DNA of 64,000 bases from a bacterium (GTDB lineage: Bacteria; Planctomycetota; UBA1135; UBA2386): the NCBI GenBank assembly GCA_030432695.1, contig JAUILN010000018.1:1-64000 (forward strand), read 5' to 3'. This document shows positions 44,088 through 52,613 of the stretch, piece by piece (positions within the stretch are counted from its first letter, which is position 1; every line of letters starts with the position of its first letter). A program made the position numbers and the translations under genes. Under the pieces are notes generated by a model. It was given only the letters and a program-made list of their open reading frames with translations. It was not told the origin of the DNA and searched no databases.

Positions 44088-45281
44088 ATGATCGATCTGC
44101 CTCGTCTGGAAGAATGGGGGCGTTGGGCGGTCCACTACCGCCGTGACCTGCTCCACGACACCGTGCCCTTCTGGCTGCCGCGCGCGCTCGATCGCGAACA
44201 CGGCGGCTTCCTGCTGTTCCGCGACCGCGACGGCACGCTGGTCGACGACGACAAGGGGATCTGGCAGCACGGGCGCTTCACCTGGCTGCTGGGAAGGCTC
44301 CACGCGACCGTCGAGCCGCGCGACGAGTGGCTCGAGGGCTGCCGCCACGGCATCGCCTTCCTCGAACGGCACGGCTTCGATCCTGCCGACGGGCGCATGT
44401 GGTTCCACGTCGCCCGCGACGGCACCCCGATCCGCAAGCGGCGCTACGCGTTCAGCGAGTCGTTCGCAGCGATCGCCTACGCGGCGTTCGCGAGGTGCAC
44501 GGGCGAGGGCTGGGCCGGGGAGAAGGCGATCGCGCTGCTGCAGCGCTTCGTGCGCCACGTGCCGGAACCCAAGTTCACCGACGCGCGGCCGAGCCTCGGA
44601 CTCGCGGTGCCGATGATCGGCATCGTCACCGCGCAGGAACTCCGCGCGCTGCTCGGTTGGGACGGTGCCGACGCGCTGATCGACCGCTTCGCCGCGCAGA
44701 TCCGCGGGTTGTTCTGGAAGCCGGAACTCGGCGCGCTGCTCGAACAGGTGGCGCCCGACGGCGCGGTCATCGACCACTTCGACGGCCGCACGCTGAACCC
44801 CGGTCATGCGATCGAGGCCGCTTGGTTCCTGCTGCGCGAGGCTCGCGAGCGAGCGCGCGACGACTACCGCGACCTCGGCATCGCGATCCTCGATGGCATG
44901 TGGGATCGCGGCTGGGACCGCGAGCACGGCGGCCTGCTCTACTTCGTGGACCTCCACGGCAAGCCGGTGCAGGAGTACTGGCACGACATGAAGTTCTGGT
45001 GGCCGCACAACGAGGCGGTGCTCGCCTGCCTGCTGGCGCACGAGGCGACCGGCGAGATGCGTTTCGCGACGCGCCACTTCGAACTGGCCCGCTGGTGCGA
45101 GACCCACTTCGCGGACCGCGTGCACGGCGAGTGGTTCGGCTACCTGCACCGCGACGGCACGCCGTCTTCGACCCTGAAGGGCAATCTCTGGAAGGGGCCG
45201 TTCCACCTGCCGCGGATGCAGCTGGTGGCGAGCGAAGTCTGCGCGCGAATGGCCGCTCAGCGGCGGGCGGCCGAGGAGTAG
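44088..45281 (+). CDS. N-acylglucosamine 2-epimerase (AGE) family protein
   Basis: A 397-residue (alpha/alpha)6-barrel protein. Family motifs are the N-terminal LPRALDREHGGFLLFRDRDG, KGIWQHGRFTWLLGRLH, the RRYAFSESFAAIAYAAFAR region (usually YxFExxFxIxA), LNPGHAIEAAWFLLREA (the conserved His-Glu in GHxIEAAW), WDRGWDREHGGLLYFVD, EYWHDMKFWWPHNEAVLA (E-x-WWP-x-E) and LKGNLWKGPFHLPR. AGE enzymes epimerise or isomerise sugars such as N-acetylglucosamine, mannose or cellobiose; substrate unknown. An ATG at 44064 precedes but lies inside the palindromic element, so ATG 44088 is chosen. Its 3' end overlaps the convergent sigma-fusion gene by 25 bp. Confidence 0.88.
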   Translation: MIDLPRLEEWGRWAVHYRRDLLHDTVPFWLPRALDREHGGFLLFRDRDGTLVDDDKGIWQHGRFTWLLGRLHATVEPRDEWLEGCRHGIAFLERHGFDPADGRMWFHVARDGTPIRKRRYAFSESFAAIAYAAFARCTGEGWAGEKAIALLQRFVRHVPEPKFTDARPSLGLAVPMIGIVTAQELRALLGWDGADALIDRFAAQIRGLFWKPELGALLEQVAPDGAVIDHFDGRTLNPGHAIEAAWFLLREARERARDDYRDLGIAILDGMWDRGWDREHGGLLYFVDLHGKPVQEYWHDMKFWWPHNEAVLACLLAHEATGEMRFATRHFELARWCETHFADRVHGEWFGYLHRDGTPSSTLKGNLWKGPFHLPRMQLVASEVCARMAAQRRAAEE

Positions 45282-48055
45282 TCGAGGACGGTGGTCTCGC
45301 CGGCCCGCAGTTCCACATCGTTCCAGGTGGCCAGAGGCGGTGTGTCCTCGCCGCGCACCAGCAGGATCCGGTAGCGCCCCGGCCAGAAGCCCCGGCCGAA
45401 GCACTCCACGCGCGGCGGGTCGGCCAGGCGGTGGTCCCAGGTGCCGGTGCCGACGGTGCCGGGGTCGCGCGTCTCGTGCTCGGGCCACACGCCGGGTGCG
45501 GGTTCGAGGCGGAGGGCGACGGGGCCCGCGTCCAGGAGAGTCGGGGGAAGCTGCAGGGAGACCGCGGCGCCCAGCGGCACGTCGATCTGGAGGTCCTGGC
45601 TGCCCGGTGCACAGACCACCGGCACCGGGGACAGGGTCTGTATGGCACCACCCACGAAGCGGCTGTCGATCCTGAGCCGGTAGTCGTGCGCGCCCGACAT
45701 CTCGTGGCGGATCGTGAACGAGCCGTCCTCGCGTAGCTCGACGCTGGCCGCGTCCGCGCGGGTCCAGTCGGTGCGCCCGAACTCGTCGGTGCGGCGTACG
45801 TCGACAAAGATCATCGGCTGCCGTCGAACGAGGTGGCGGCGGAGCGCGTCTTCCAGTTCGGCGGGCACCAGGATCTGCAGGCGCCCCGTGGCCACGACCG
45901 GCTGTTGGCGGGCGACGACGTCGCCCAGCTCCACGACGCGTCCCGTGGAGTTCGCCGTCAGGTCCACATGCGCACGCAGGGGACCGGGCCAATGGAGGTC
46001 GACGATCCCTCCCGGGTAGCGGACGTAGTGCTCCACCTGCAGGGCCGAGTGGCCCGCGTAGCCGTCTTCGCCGATGGGAGTCGCGAAGTTGCCGTGCTCG
46101 TCGGTCCAGAACTCGCTGAGGGCCGGATCACCTCCGACCTCGATGAGGTGGAACATCGCTTCGCGGAGGGGGGCGCCCGCATCGTCGACCAGGCGGCCAC
46201 GAAACAGGGTGGCATGGCGGCCGAGGACCACGTCGACGTCGCGGACCTGACCGGCGAGGGGGCGAGGGAGTTCGATCCATCCGTCGCCGTAGGCGTCCGC
46301 GTCGAGCTGCGGTGGGGGCGCCGACGGGTCGAGGAACGGGACCTCGCAGACGGAGTCGAGCGGATCGAGCGACAGCTGTTGGGTCCGGCCCGCGATCCGG
46401 AGGCTGGTCCAGCCCTCGCGCACCGGGAACGGCTCGCCGCGCGTGTCTCTGAAGTGCAGGCGCAGGGCTCCGGTCTCGGGAACCGTCATCGTCAGCGTGT
46501 CCGGGTCGAGGAGACGGGAGGTCGGCAGCTCGATCTGCCACTCGTCGGCCAGGGCGGCGTTCGGATGGATCCTGCAGGTCTCGATCCCGCGGTTCGCGCA
46601 GGTCTCGAGCAGAGGGCCCGCATGCCGGAAGACCGCGCGGCCGTCCTTGCCTGTGACCGCCCGGCGTGAGTCGTCCAGGTCGTAGCGCAGCGGTCTGGTG
46701 ACGCCGTGGAGCAGCAACGGCAGGCCCGCCACCGGCGCGCCGCGCAGGTCGCGGACTTCCACCACGAAGTCGCGGTCGGACGCGAGGGCGATCGTCCGGG
46801 CCTGGTCGTCGTGGCGCTCTCCGTAGCGGTCGTCCTTGCGGGCCGTGATCCAGGTGTTGGTCACGAGCATCGCCGGCAGCTCGACGAACCCGTTGGAGTC
46901 GGTGACCAGCGACTCGCCGAACAGCTGCGGATCGCTTGCGTAGTAGGCCTCGAGGTCCTGGGCGCGCAGCTGGAGGCTGGCCAGCCACGCGCGCTCCGAG
47001 AGGTGCTGGCGCGGCTCCATTCCCGGCTTCGGTAAGCGGACCGTCGCGCCGGGCACACCTTCGCCGCTCTCGGCATCGACCACCTGCAGACGCACCGGCG
47101 GGCCCCAGTCGAGGCCGTAGGGATGCGGCGGCAGTTCGCTCGCGGCCAGGCGACTTCGCCCGGCGACGACCGCCCGCGCGGGCGGTCCCGCGGTCGCGTC
47201 CGACGGCGACTCGTCGGCCGTCCCGTCGATCGCCACGCTCGCCGCCCGGGCCTCGGCGCGTGCCGGCATCGATCCGGTATCCGCTCCCCACTGCATCCAC
47301 CCGAACGCCGCACTGCCGAGCGCGAACAGCGCCAGCGCCGCGAGCTGTGCGACCCGCATCGACACCGTCGTGCCGACTGCGACTCCCGACGCCGTCACCA
47401 CCACCGGCGCCAGCGCCTTCGCCTGCCCGAGCACCACCGCCCGCTGCAGGTCGAGCCGCGGCGTGATCGCCGCTCCCAGCGCGAAGCCCGAGGGCAGCGC
47501 CTGCTTCAGCCGCTCCAGCCCGCGGCGCAGCTGGCTCTGCACGGTGTCGGCCGAGCGGTCGAGGGTCCTGGCGATCTCGGTCGCGCCCATCCCGTCGCGC
47601 AGGTTCAGGCCGACGACGGTCGCATAGGGTTCCCCGAGTGCCGCGATCCGCGCCGCCAGCGCCTCGATGTCGTCGCGCCGCGCGGTGATCTCCGCAGCGG
47701 TCGGCGCATCGACCGGCAACTCCTCGACGCCGTCCAGCGCCCGGGCCCGGCCATCGCGCTGACGCTGCCGGTAGAGCCGCTTCGCCCGGTTCTCGAGGAT
47801 CGCCGCGAGCCAGGCCCGCAGCCGGCCCTGCGCCCGGTAACGCCGCCGTTCGGTCAGCGCGGTGAGGAAGGTCTCCTGCACCAGGTCCTCGGCCTCGTCG
47901 AGCCGTCCACTGAGGTGGAGCGCGAGGCGGAGGAGTTCGGGGGCGACGCGGTCGAAGAGTTCGCCGATCGCACCGACCTCGCCGACGGTCCGGTAGCGCT
48001 CGAAGAGCCGGTCGTCGGAGTCGCCGGTGGCGCGAGCGTCTGGGCTGGGCTGCAT
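45257..48055 (-). CDS. ECF sigma factor fused to a membrane segment and a large extracytoplasmic domain
   Basis: A 932-residue protein. Residues ~30-95 are sigma region 2 (ELLRLALHLSGRLDEAEDLV, FLTALTERRRYRAQGRLRAW, LAAILENRAKRLYRQRQRD), and ~130-185 region 4 with VVGLNLRDGMGATEIARTL, an HTH. One membrane segment spans 235-254 (AQLAALALFALGSAAFGWM). The remaining ~670 residues are beta-rich, outside, with several carboxypeptidase-regulatory-like blocks, e.g. VRLQVVDAESGEGVPGATVRL, FVVEVRDLRGAPVAGLPLLL, GAPLREAMFHLIEVGG. These look like stacked binding or adhesion domains. Residue order is a sigma domain inside and a sensor outside: a membrane-bound sigma needing proteolytic release. ATG 48055. 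Overlaps the AGE gene by 25 bp. Confidence 0.82.
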   Translation of the reverse strand: MQPSPDARATGDSDDRLFERYRTVGEVGAIGELFDRVAPELLRLALHLSGRLDEAEDLVQETFLTALTERRRYRAQGRLRAWLAAILENRAKRLYRQRQRDGRARALDGVEELPVDAPTAAEITARRDDIEALAARIAALGEPYATVVGLNLRDGMGATEIARTLDRSADTVQSQLRRGLERLKQALPSGFALGAAITPRLDLQRAVVLGQAKALAPVVVTASGVAVGTTVSMRVAQLAALALFALGSAAFGWMQWGADTGSMPARAEARAASVAIDGTADESPSDATAGPPARAVVAGRSRLAASELPPHPYGLDWGPPVRLQVVDAESGEGVPGATVRLPKPGMEPRQHLSERAWLASLQLRAQDLEAYYASDPQLFGESLVTDSNGFVELPAMLVTNTWITARKDDRYGERHDDQARTIALASDRDFVVEVRDLRGAPVAGLPLLLHGVTRPLRYDLDDSRRAVTGKDGRAVFRHAGPLLETCANRGIETCRIHPNAALADEWQIELPTSRLLDPDTLTMTVPETGALRLHFRDTRGEPFPVREGWTSLRIAGRTQQLSLDPLDSVCEVPFLDPSAPPPQLDADAYGDGWIELPRPLAGQVRDVDVVLGRHATLFRGRLVDDAGAPLREAMFHLIEVGGDPALSEFWTDEHGNFATPIGEDGYAGHSALQVEHYVRYPGGIVDLHWPGPLRAHVDLTANSTGRVVELGDVVARQQPVVATGRLQILVPAELEDALRRHLVRRQPMIFVDVRRTDEFGRTDWTRADAASVELREDGSFTIRHEMSGAHDYRLRIDSRFVGGAIQTLSPVPVVCAPGSQDLQIDVPLGAAVSLQLPPTLLDAGPVALRLEPAPGVWPEHETRDPGTVGTGTWDHRLADPPRVECFGRGFWPGRYRILLVRGEDTPPLATWNDVELRAGETTVLDYSSAARR

Positions 48056-48147
48056 GGCGAGGTCAGCACGGCGGCAGGCCGCGATCGTGCAGGATTCTCG
48101 CGAATCCTGCGCGGCCGCGCCGTGCGGTGCCTCGCGCGCCCGCCGGA

Positions 48148-49200
48148 TCAGCGGCCGAAGCGCGCCAGCACGGCGTTGCTGATGCCGATGGTGGCCGGCG
48201 AGTCCATGTCGAAGTAGGCCGACTGGACCACCAGGTCGACGAGCGGCGGGCTGCCGGGCAGGGTGACGCTGGCCCGGCCCATGCCGTCGGCCACGAAGAC
48301 CTCGCCCAGGATCAGGTTGCTGAACGACACCATGTTGCCGCCGAAGATCGGCAGGTCGGTGCCGCCGTCGAAGGAGAAGAACACCACGCCGGCCGCGTTC
48401 GCGTCCGCGCCCGCGACGTGGTAGGTGCTCGAGTCACCCACGGCGAGACCGGTGCCGACCATCTCGGCGATCACGTCGCCGGGGCCCTGCGAGCCGAGGT
48501 TCTCCTGAGCGACACCGCCGCGCATCCAGAACGACAGCGTGCTGTCCTGGTCGAAGCGGATCGTCGGGTTGCGCAGGTTGGTCGACTGGAACGTCGTCAG
48601 CCGCACCCAGCGCGTCGTGGTGCCGTCGACGAACTCGAAGCTGATCTTGTCGGAGCTGCTGCGCGAGGCGACGAAGTTGTCGACGCCCGCGGTGCCGCCC
48701 GCGACCAGGTTGCTGGCGGTCGAGCCGGAGAAGGACGGCTCCTGGAAGATGACCTCGTCGCCGTCGCCGTAGCCCTGGAAGTCGCCGAACACGGTGCTGA
48801 CCGGGTTGGTCTGCCCGGTCGGGACGATGGTGTTCTCGATGTCGTCGATCCAGAGATCGATCTCGCCGGTCACGCCACCGGAGTTGAGGATGCGGATGTG
48901 CTCGAGGGTGCCGAAGTCCCCGTCGATCATGTTGTTCGCGGTGGCCCCGGCGAAGCCGCTGAGGGTGTCCGCGTCGAAGTCGAAGGTGAACTGCTGCCAG
49001 GTCCCGTCGAGGACCAGCGTCTGGCCATCGCGATTGACCCATTCGATGCCACCGGCGGAGCCGCCATCGGCTCCGATGGCGGTGAACGTGCTGCCGCCGG
49101 CGCCGGTCTCGCGGATGCCGATGGAGATCGAGAGGGTGCCCTGGGCGGTGGTGACGGACGCGAGGGCGAGGGCGGTGAAGAGGATGAGTGGCTTGGTCAT
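48148..49200 (-). CDS. Secreted beta-rich protein with shared C-terminal module
   Basis: A 350-residue secreted protein. Signal peptide MTKPLILFTALALASVTTAQ. The first half has a discoidin- or carbohydrate-binding-like all-beta domain (GTWQQFTFDFDADTLSGFAG, LEHIRILNSGGVTGEIDLWI), the second another, and the last ~90 residues end SPATIGISNAVLARFGR, matching the C-terminal tails of the lectin and propeller proteins. No enzymatic motif. The gene is divergent from the VPS10-like gene. ATG 49200 gives the signal peptide; the 242-bp gap upstream holds the 41-bp hairpin. Confidence 0.72.
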   Translation of the reverse strand: MTKPLILFTALALASVTTAQGTLSISIGIRETGAGGSTFTAIGADGGSAGGIEWVNRDGQTLVLDGTWQQFTFDFDADTLSGFAGATANNMIDGDFGTLEHIRILNSGGVTGEIDLWIDDIENTIVPTGQTNPVSTVFGDFQGYGDGDEVIFQEPSFSGSTASNLVAGGTAGVDNFVASRSSSDKISFEFVDGTTTRWVRLTTFQSTNLRNPTIRFDQDSTLSFWMRGGVAQENLGSQGPGDVIAEMVGTGLAVGDSSTYHVAGADANAAGVVFFSFDGGTDLPIFGGNMVSFSNLILGEVFVADGMGRASVTLPGSPPLVDLVVQSAYFDMDSPATIGISNAVLARFGR

Positions 49201-49377
49201 GGGGGAGGGGTCGAAGATGCAGATGGGAGGGGGCATGGTCCGCGTGGCGCGGGTGCGCGATGCGCGCGCCACCACGCGGGAGCCCGGCGACTCTAGCGGA
49301 GGGGCGGGATGCGTCGAGGGGGCCTGCAGACCGACCGATACGGCTTGGCGTGGGCGTTCCGCGTCGGTGCGCAGAAC

Positions 49378-49418
49378 GAGTTTTTCCAACTGGTGCCTGG
49401 CACCGGTTGGAAAAACTC
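49378..49418. repeat. Near-perfect 20-bp inverted repeat with flanking T/A tracts
   Basis: Left arm 49378-49397 and right arm 49399-49418 pair with one mismatch. Their core TGGTGCCTGGCACC is a palindrome, flanked by TTTTTCCAAC and GTTGGAAAAA. It lies between divergent genes, 25 bp before the VPS10-like gene's ATG and 177 bp from the other start. It could be a REP-like transposable palindrome, an operator, or a hairpin in the leader of the rightward gene. TGGTGCC-containing palindromes recur as REP elements in bacteria; whether this is one here is open. Confidence 0.78.
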
Positions 49419-49442
49419 CGGCGCGGGCCTTCCGTATGCGGC

Positions 49443-52400
49443 ATGCGGAACTTCGCCGGGCCACTCGCTCTCGCCCTCCTCACCGCCCCGATCCTCGCGC
49501 AGGACCAACCCTTCGACGCCGCCGCCTTCCGCGCCGAGCTGATCGACTCACTGTCCTGGCGGGAGGTCGGCCCGTACCGCGGTGGCCGTTCCTGCGCCGT
49601 CACCGGCATCCCGCAGGACCGCGACACCTACTACTTCGGCTCCTGCGGCGGCGGGGTCTGGAAGACCCGCGACGGTGGCCGTTCCTGGGACAACGTCTCC
49701 GACGGCTTCTTCGGCGGCTCGGTCGGCTGCGTCGCGGTCAGCGAGTGGGATCCCAACGTGGTCTGGGTCGGCACCGGCGAGAAGACCGTGCGCGGCAACG
49801 TGTCGCACGGCGATGGCGTCTACCGCAGCACCGACGCCGGCCGCACCTGGCAGCACGTCGGCCTGAAGGACTCGCGGCACATCGCGCGGATCCGCATCCA
49901 TCCGCGCGATCCCGACACCGCGTGGGCCGCGGTGATGGGCCACCTGTTCGGATCGAATACCGAGCGCGGGGTCTTCAAGACCACCGACGGCGGCCAGACC
50001 TGGAACAAGGTCCTCTACGTCTCGAGCGAAGCCGGCGCGGTCGATCTGTGCCTGGACCCGACCAACCCCCGCATCCTCTACGCGAGCACCTGGAAGATCC
50101 TGCGCACCCCGTACTCCCTCGAGTCCGGCGGCGAGGGTTCCGGGCTCTGGAAGTCCACCGACTCCGGCGAGACCTGGACCGAGCTGACCCACAACGACGG
50201 CCTGCCCGGCGGCACCTGGGGCATCAGCGGCATCACCGTCTCGCCGAGCGACCCCGACAACCTCTACTGCATCGTCGAGAACGACCAGGGCGGGGTGTTC
50301 CGCTCGCGCGATGCCGGCAAGACCTGGCGCAAGGTCAGCGACGACCGCTCGCTGCGGCAGCGCGCCTGGTACTACTCGCGGATCTACGCCGACCCGCAGG
50401 ACGCCGACGTGGTCTACGTCCTCAACGTGGCCTTCTGGCGCTCCAAGAACGGCGGGGAGGACTTCGAGCGCATCGGCACGCCGCACGGCGACAACCACGA
50501 CCTCTGGATCGATCCGACCGACCCCGCGCGGATGATCGAGAGCAACGACGGCGGGGCCAACGTCTCGACCGACGGCGGCGCGAACTGGACCGACCAGGAC
50601 AACCAGCCGACCGCGCAGATGTACCGCGTGTCGCTCGACGACGACTTCCCCTACCGCCTGCTCGGCGGCCAGCAGGACAACTCGACCGTCCGCATCAAGT
50701 CGCGCAACCCCGACGGCGGCTCGATCGGCATCCGCGACTGGTCGCCGACCGCCGGCGGCGAGTCCGGCCACGTCGTCGCGCAGCCCGGCCACCCCGAGAT
50801 CGTCATCGGCGGCAGCTACGGCGGCTACCTGCAGCTCGAGAACCACGCCACCGGCGAGAGCCGCAGCATCCACGTCTGGCCCGACTCGGTGATGGGCCAC
50901 GGCACCGCCGAGCTGCGCTACCGCTTCCAGTGGAACTTCCCGATCTTCTTCAGCCCGCACGACCCCGACACCCTCTACTGCGCCGCCCAGGTGCTGTTCC
51001 GGAGCAAGGACCTCGGCCAGAGCTGGGAGCAGATCAGCCCCGACCTGACCCGTGACGACAAGTCGATGCAGGGGCCGTCGGGCGGGCCGATCACCAAGGA
51101 CAACACCGGCGTCGAGTACTACTGCACGATCTTCGCGGCCTGCGAGTCGCCGGCGGAGGAGGGCGTGCTGTGGTGCGGTTCCGACGACGGCCTCGTGCAC
51201 ATCTCGCGCGACCACGGCGCGAGCTGGAAGAACGTCACCCCGCCCGGCATGCCCGAGTGGGCGATGGTCAACTCGATCGATGCACACCCGAGCAAGCCGG
51301 GCGTGCTCTACGTCGCCGCGACCCGCTACAAGCGCGACGACTTCGAGCCGTACCTGTTCGCGACCTACGACCATGGCGAGACCTGGTCGGACATCACCGG
51401 CCGCGGCATCCTCGAGGACCACTTCACCCGCGTGGTCCGCTGCGACCCCGAGGTCAACGGCCTGCTCTACGCCGGCACCGAGCGCGGCGTCTACGTGAGC
51501 TTCGACGGCGGCGAGGTCTGGCAATCGCTGCAGGGCGACCTGCCGATGGTGCCGGTCACCGATCTCGCGGTGCGCGACGACGAGCTGATCGCGGCGACCC
51601 AGGGCCGCGGTTACTGGATCCTCAACGGGCTGTGGGCGCTGCGCGAGACCGCGACCAACCCGACCGCGCCGGTGTCGGTGTTCGAGCCCGCGCCGATCTG
51701 GCGGACCTCGATGCGCGGTGGCGGCCGCCGGAGCCGAGGCGGTGCCGGCAGCAACCCACCGGGTGGGGTGGAGTTCCGCTGGGTCGGCAAGGAGGGCGTC
51801 TCGCCGGTCATCGAGATCCGCGACGACCAGGGTGAGGTGATCCAGAGACTGGTGGGCAGCAAGGCCGAGGGAGTCGATGGCGACGACCCGCGGACCGCCA
51901 AGGTCCTGCCCGAAGGTGCCGGCATCCAAAGCTACGTCTGGAACCCGAGCTGGCCGGGTGCGCGCTCGTTCCCCGGCATGGTGCTCTGGAACTCGAGCCT
52001 CGGAGGGCCGACCGTGGCGCCGGGAGTCTACGCCGCCGAGGTCTCGCTCGGCGAGGCCACCACCCAGGTGTTCGTCGAGGTGCGCCCCGACCCGCGCGTC
52101 TCGTCGACCCTCGACGATACGCTCGCGCAGGTCGCCTTCCGCCGGCAGGTGGTCGCCAAGCTCGATGCGATCCACTCCCACATCCGCGAGCTGCGCCAGG
52201 TACGTGAGGACCTGCGGAGCGTGAAGTCGCGCACCGAGGATCTGGCCGACCGCGACCCGGAGGAGGTCGCCGCCTTCACCGCGACCGTCGACGCAGCGCT
52301 CGACCGCCTGAAGAAGGCCGAGGAGACGCTCTACCAGACCAAGAGTCAGAGTCGGCAGGACCCGCTGAACTTCCCGGTCCGTCTCAACGACAAGCTCGCA

Positions 52401-52589
52401 GCACTCAATCGCAGCTCGGGTGCGTTCCGACCGACCGACCAGGAACAGCGGGTGTTCGAGCTCCTCGTCGGGCAGATCGACCCGCAGCTCGACGCGATCG
52501 ACGCGGTGCTCGGCGAGGACCTGCCGAAGATCGAACAGCGCGCACGCGACCTCGGAGTGCCGCTGCTGAAGGTCCGCCGCGACGACTGA
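49443..52589 (+). CDS. Secreted VPS10/sortilin-like glycoside hydrolase-type beta-propeller protein
   Basis: A 1048-residue secreted protein. Signal peptide MRNFAGPLALALLTAPILAQ. The N-terminal half has a ten-bladed BNR/VPS10-type propeller with many Asp-box motifs (e.g. KTRDGGRSWDNV, RSTDAGRTWQHV, KTTDGGQTWNKV, KSTDSGETWTEL, RSRDAGKTWRKV, STDGGANWTD, SRDHGASWKNV) and characteristic GEKTVRGNVSHGDGVYRSTD. This matches the sortilin/VPS10 family common in planctomycetes and acidobacteria. After ~760 residues an Ig-like sandwich follows (AGSNPPGGVEFRWVG; VEVRPDPR), then a helical C-terminus (LDAIHSHIRELRQVREDL, FTATVDAALDRLKKAEETLY). ATG 49443 provides the signal. Function is unknown; possibly protein or glycan binding. 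Confidence 0.88.
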   Translation: MRNFAGPLALALLTAPILAQDQPFDAAAFRAELIDSLSWREVGPYRGGRSCAVTGIPQDRDTYYFGSCGGGVWKTRDGGRSWDNVSDGFFGGSVGCVAVSEWDPNVVWVGTGEKTVRGNVSHGDGVYRSTDAGRTWQHVGLKDSRHIARIRIHPRDPDTAWAAVMGHLFGSNTERGVFKTTDGGQTWNKVLYVSSEAGAVDLCLDPTNPRILYASTWKILRTPYSLESGGEGSGLWKSTDSGETWTELTHNDGLPGGTWGISGITVSPSDPDNLYCIVENDQGGVFRSRDAGKTWRKVSDDRSLRQRAWYYSRIYADPQDADVVYVLNVAFWRSKNGGEDFERIGTPHGDNHDLWIDPTDPARMIESNDGGANVSTDGGANWTDQDNQPTAQMYRVSLDDDFPYRLLGGQQDNSTVRIKSRNPDGGSIGIRDWSPTAGGESGHVVAQPGHPEIVIGGSYGGYLQLENHATGESRSIHVWPDSVMGHGTAELRYRFQWNFPIFFSPHDPDTLYCAAQVLFRSKDLGQSWEQISPDLTRDDKSMQGPSGGPITKDNTGVEYYCTIFAACESPAEEGVLWCGSDDGLVHISRDHGASWKNVTPPGMPEWAMVNSIDAHPSKPGVLYVAATRYKRDDFEPYLFATYDHGETWSDITGRGILEDHFTRVVRCDPEVNGLLYAGTERGVYVSFDGGEVWQSLQGDLPMVPVTDLAVRDDELIAATQGRGYWILNGLWALRETATNPTAPVSVFEPAPIWRTSMRGGGRRSRGGAGSNPPGGVEFRWVGKEGVSPVIEIRDDQGEVIQRLVGSKAEGVDGDDPRTAKVLPEGAGIQSYVWNPSWPGARSFPGMVLWNSSLGGPTVAPGVYAAEVSLGEATTQVFVEVRPDPRVSSTLDDTLAQVAFRRQVVAKLDAIHSHIRELRQVREDLRSVKSRTEDLADRDPEEVAAFTATVDAALDRLKKAEETLYQTKSQSRQDPLNFPVRLNDKLAALNRSSGAFRPTDQEQRVFELLVGQIDPQLDAIDAVLGEDLPKIEQRARDLGVPLLKVRRDD

Positions 52590-52613
52590 CCGGGGCCGCG
52601 GCGCGGCCCGCGT

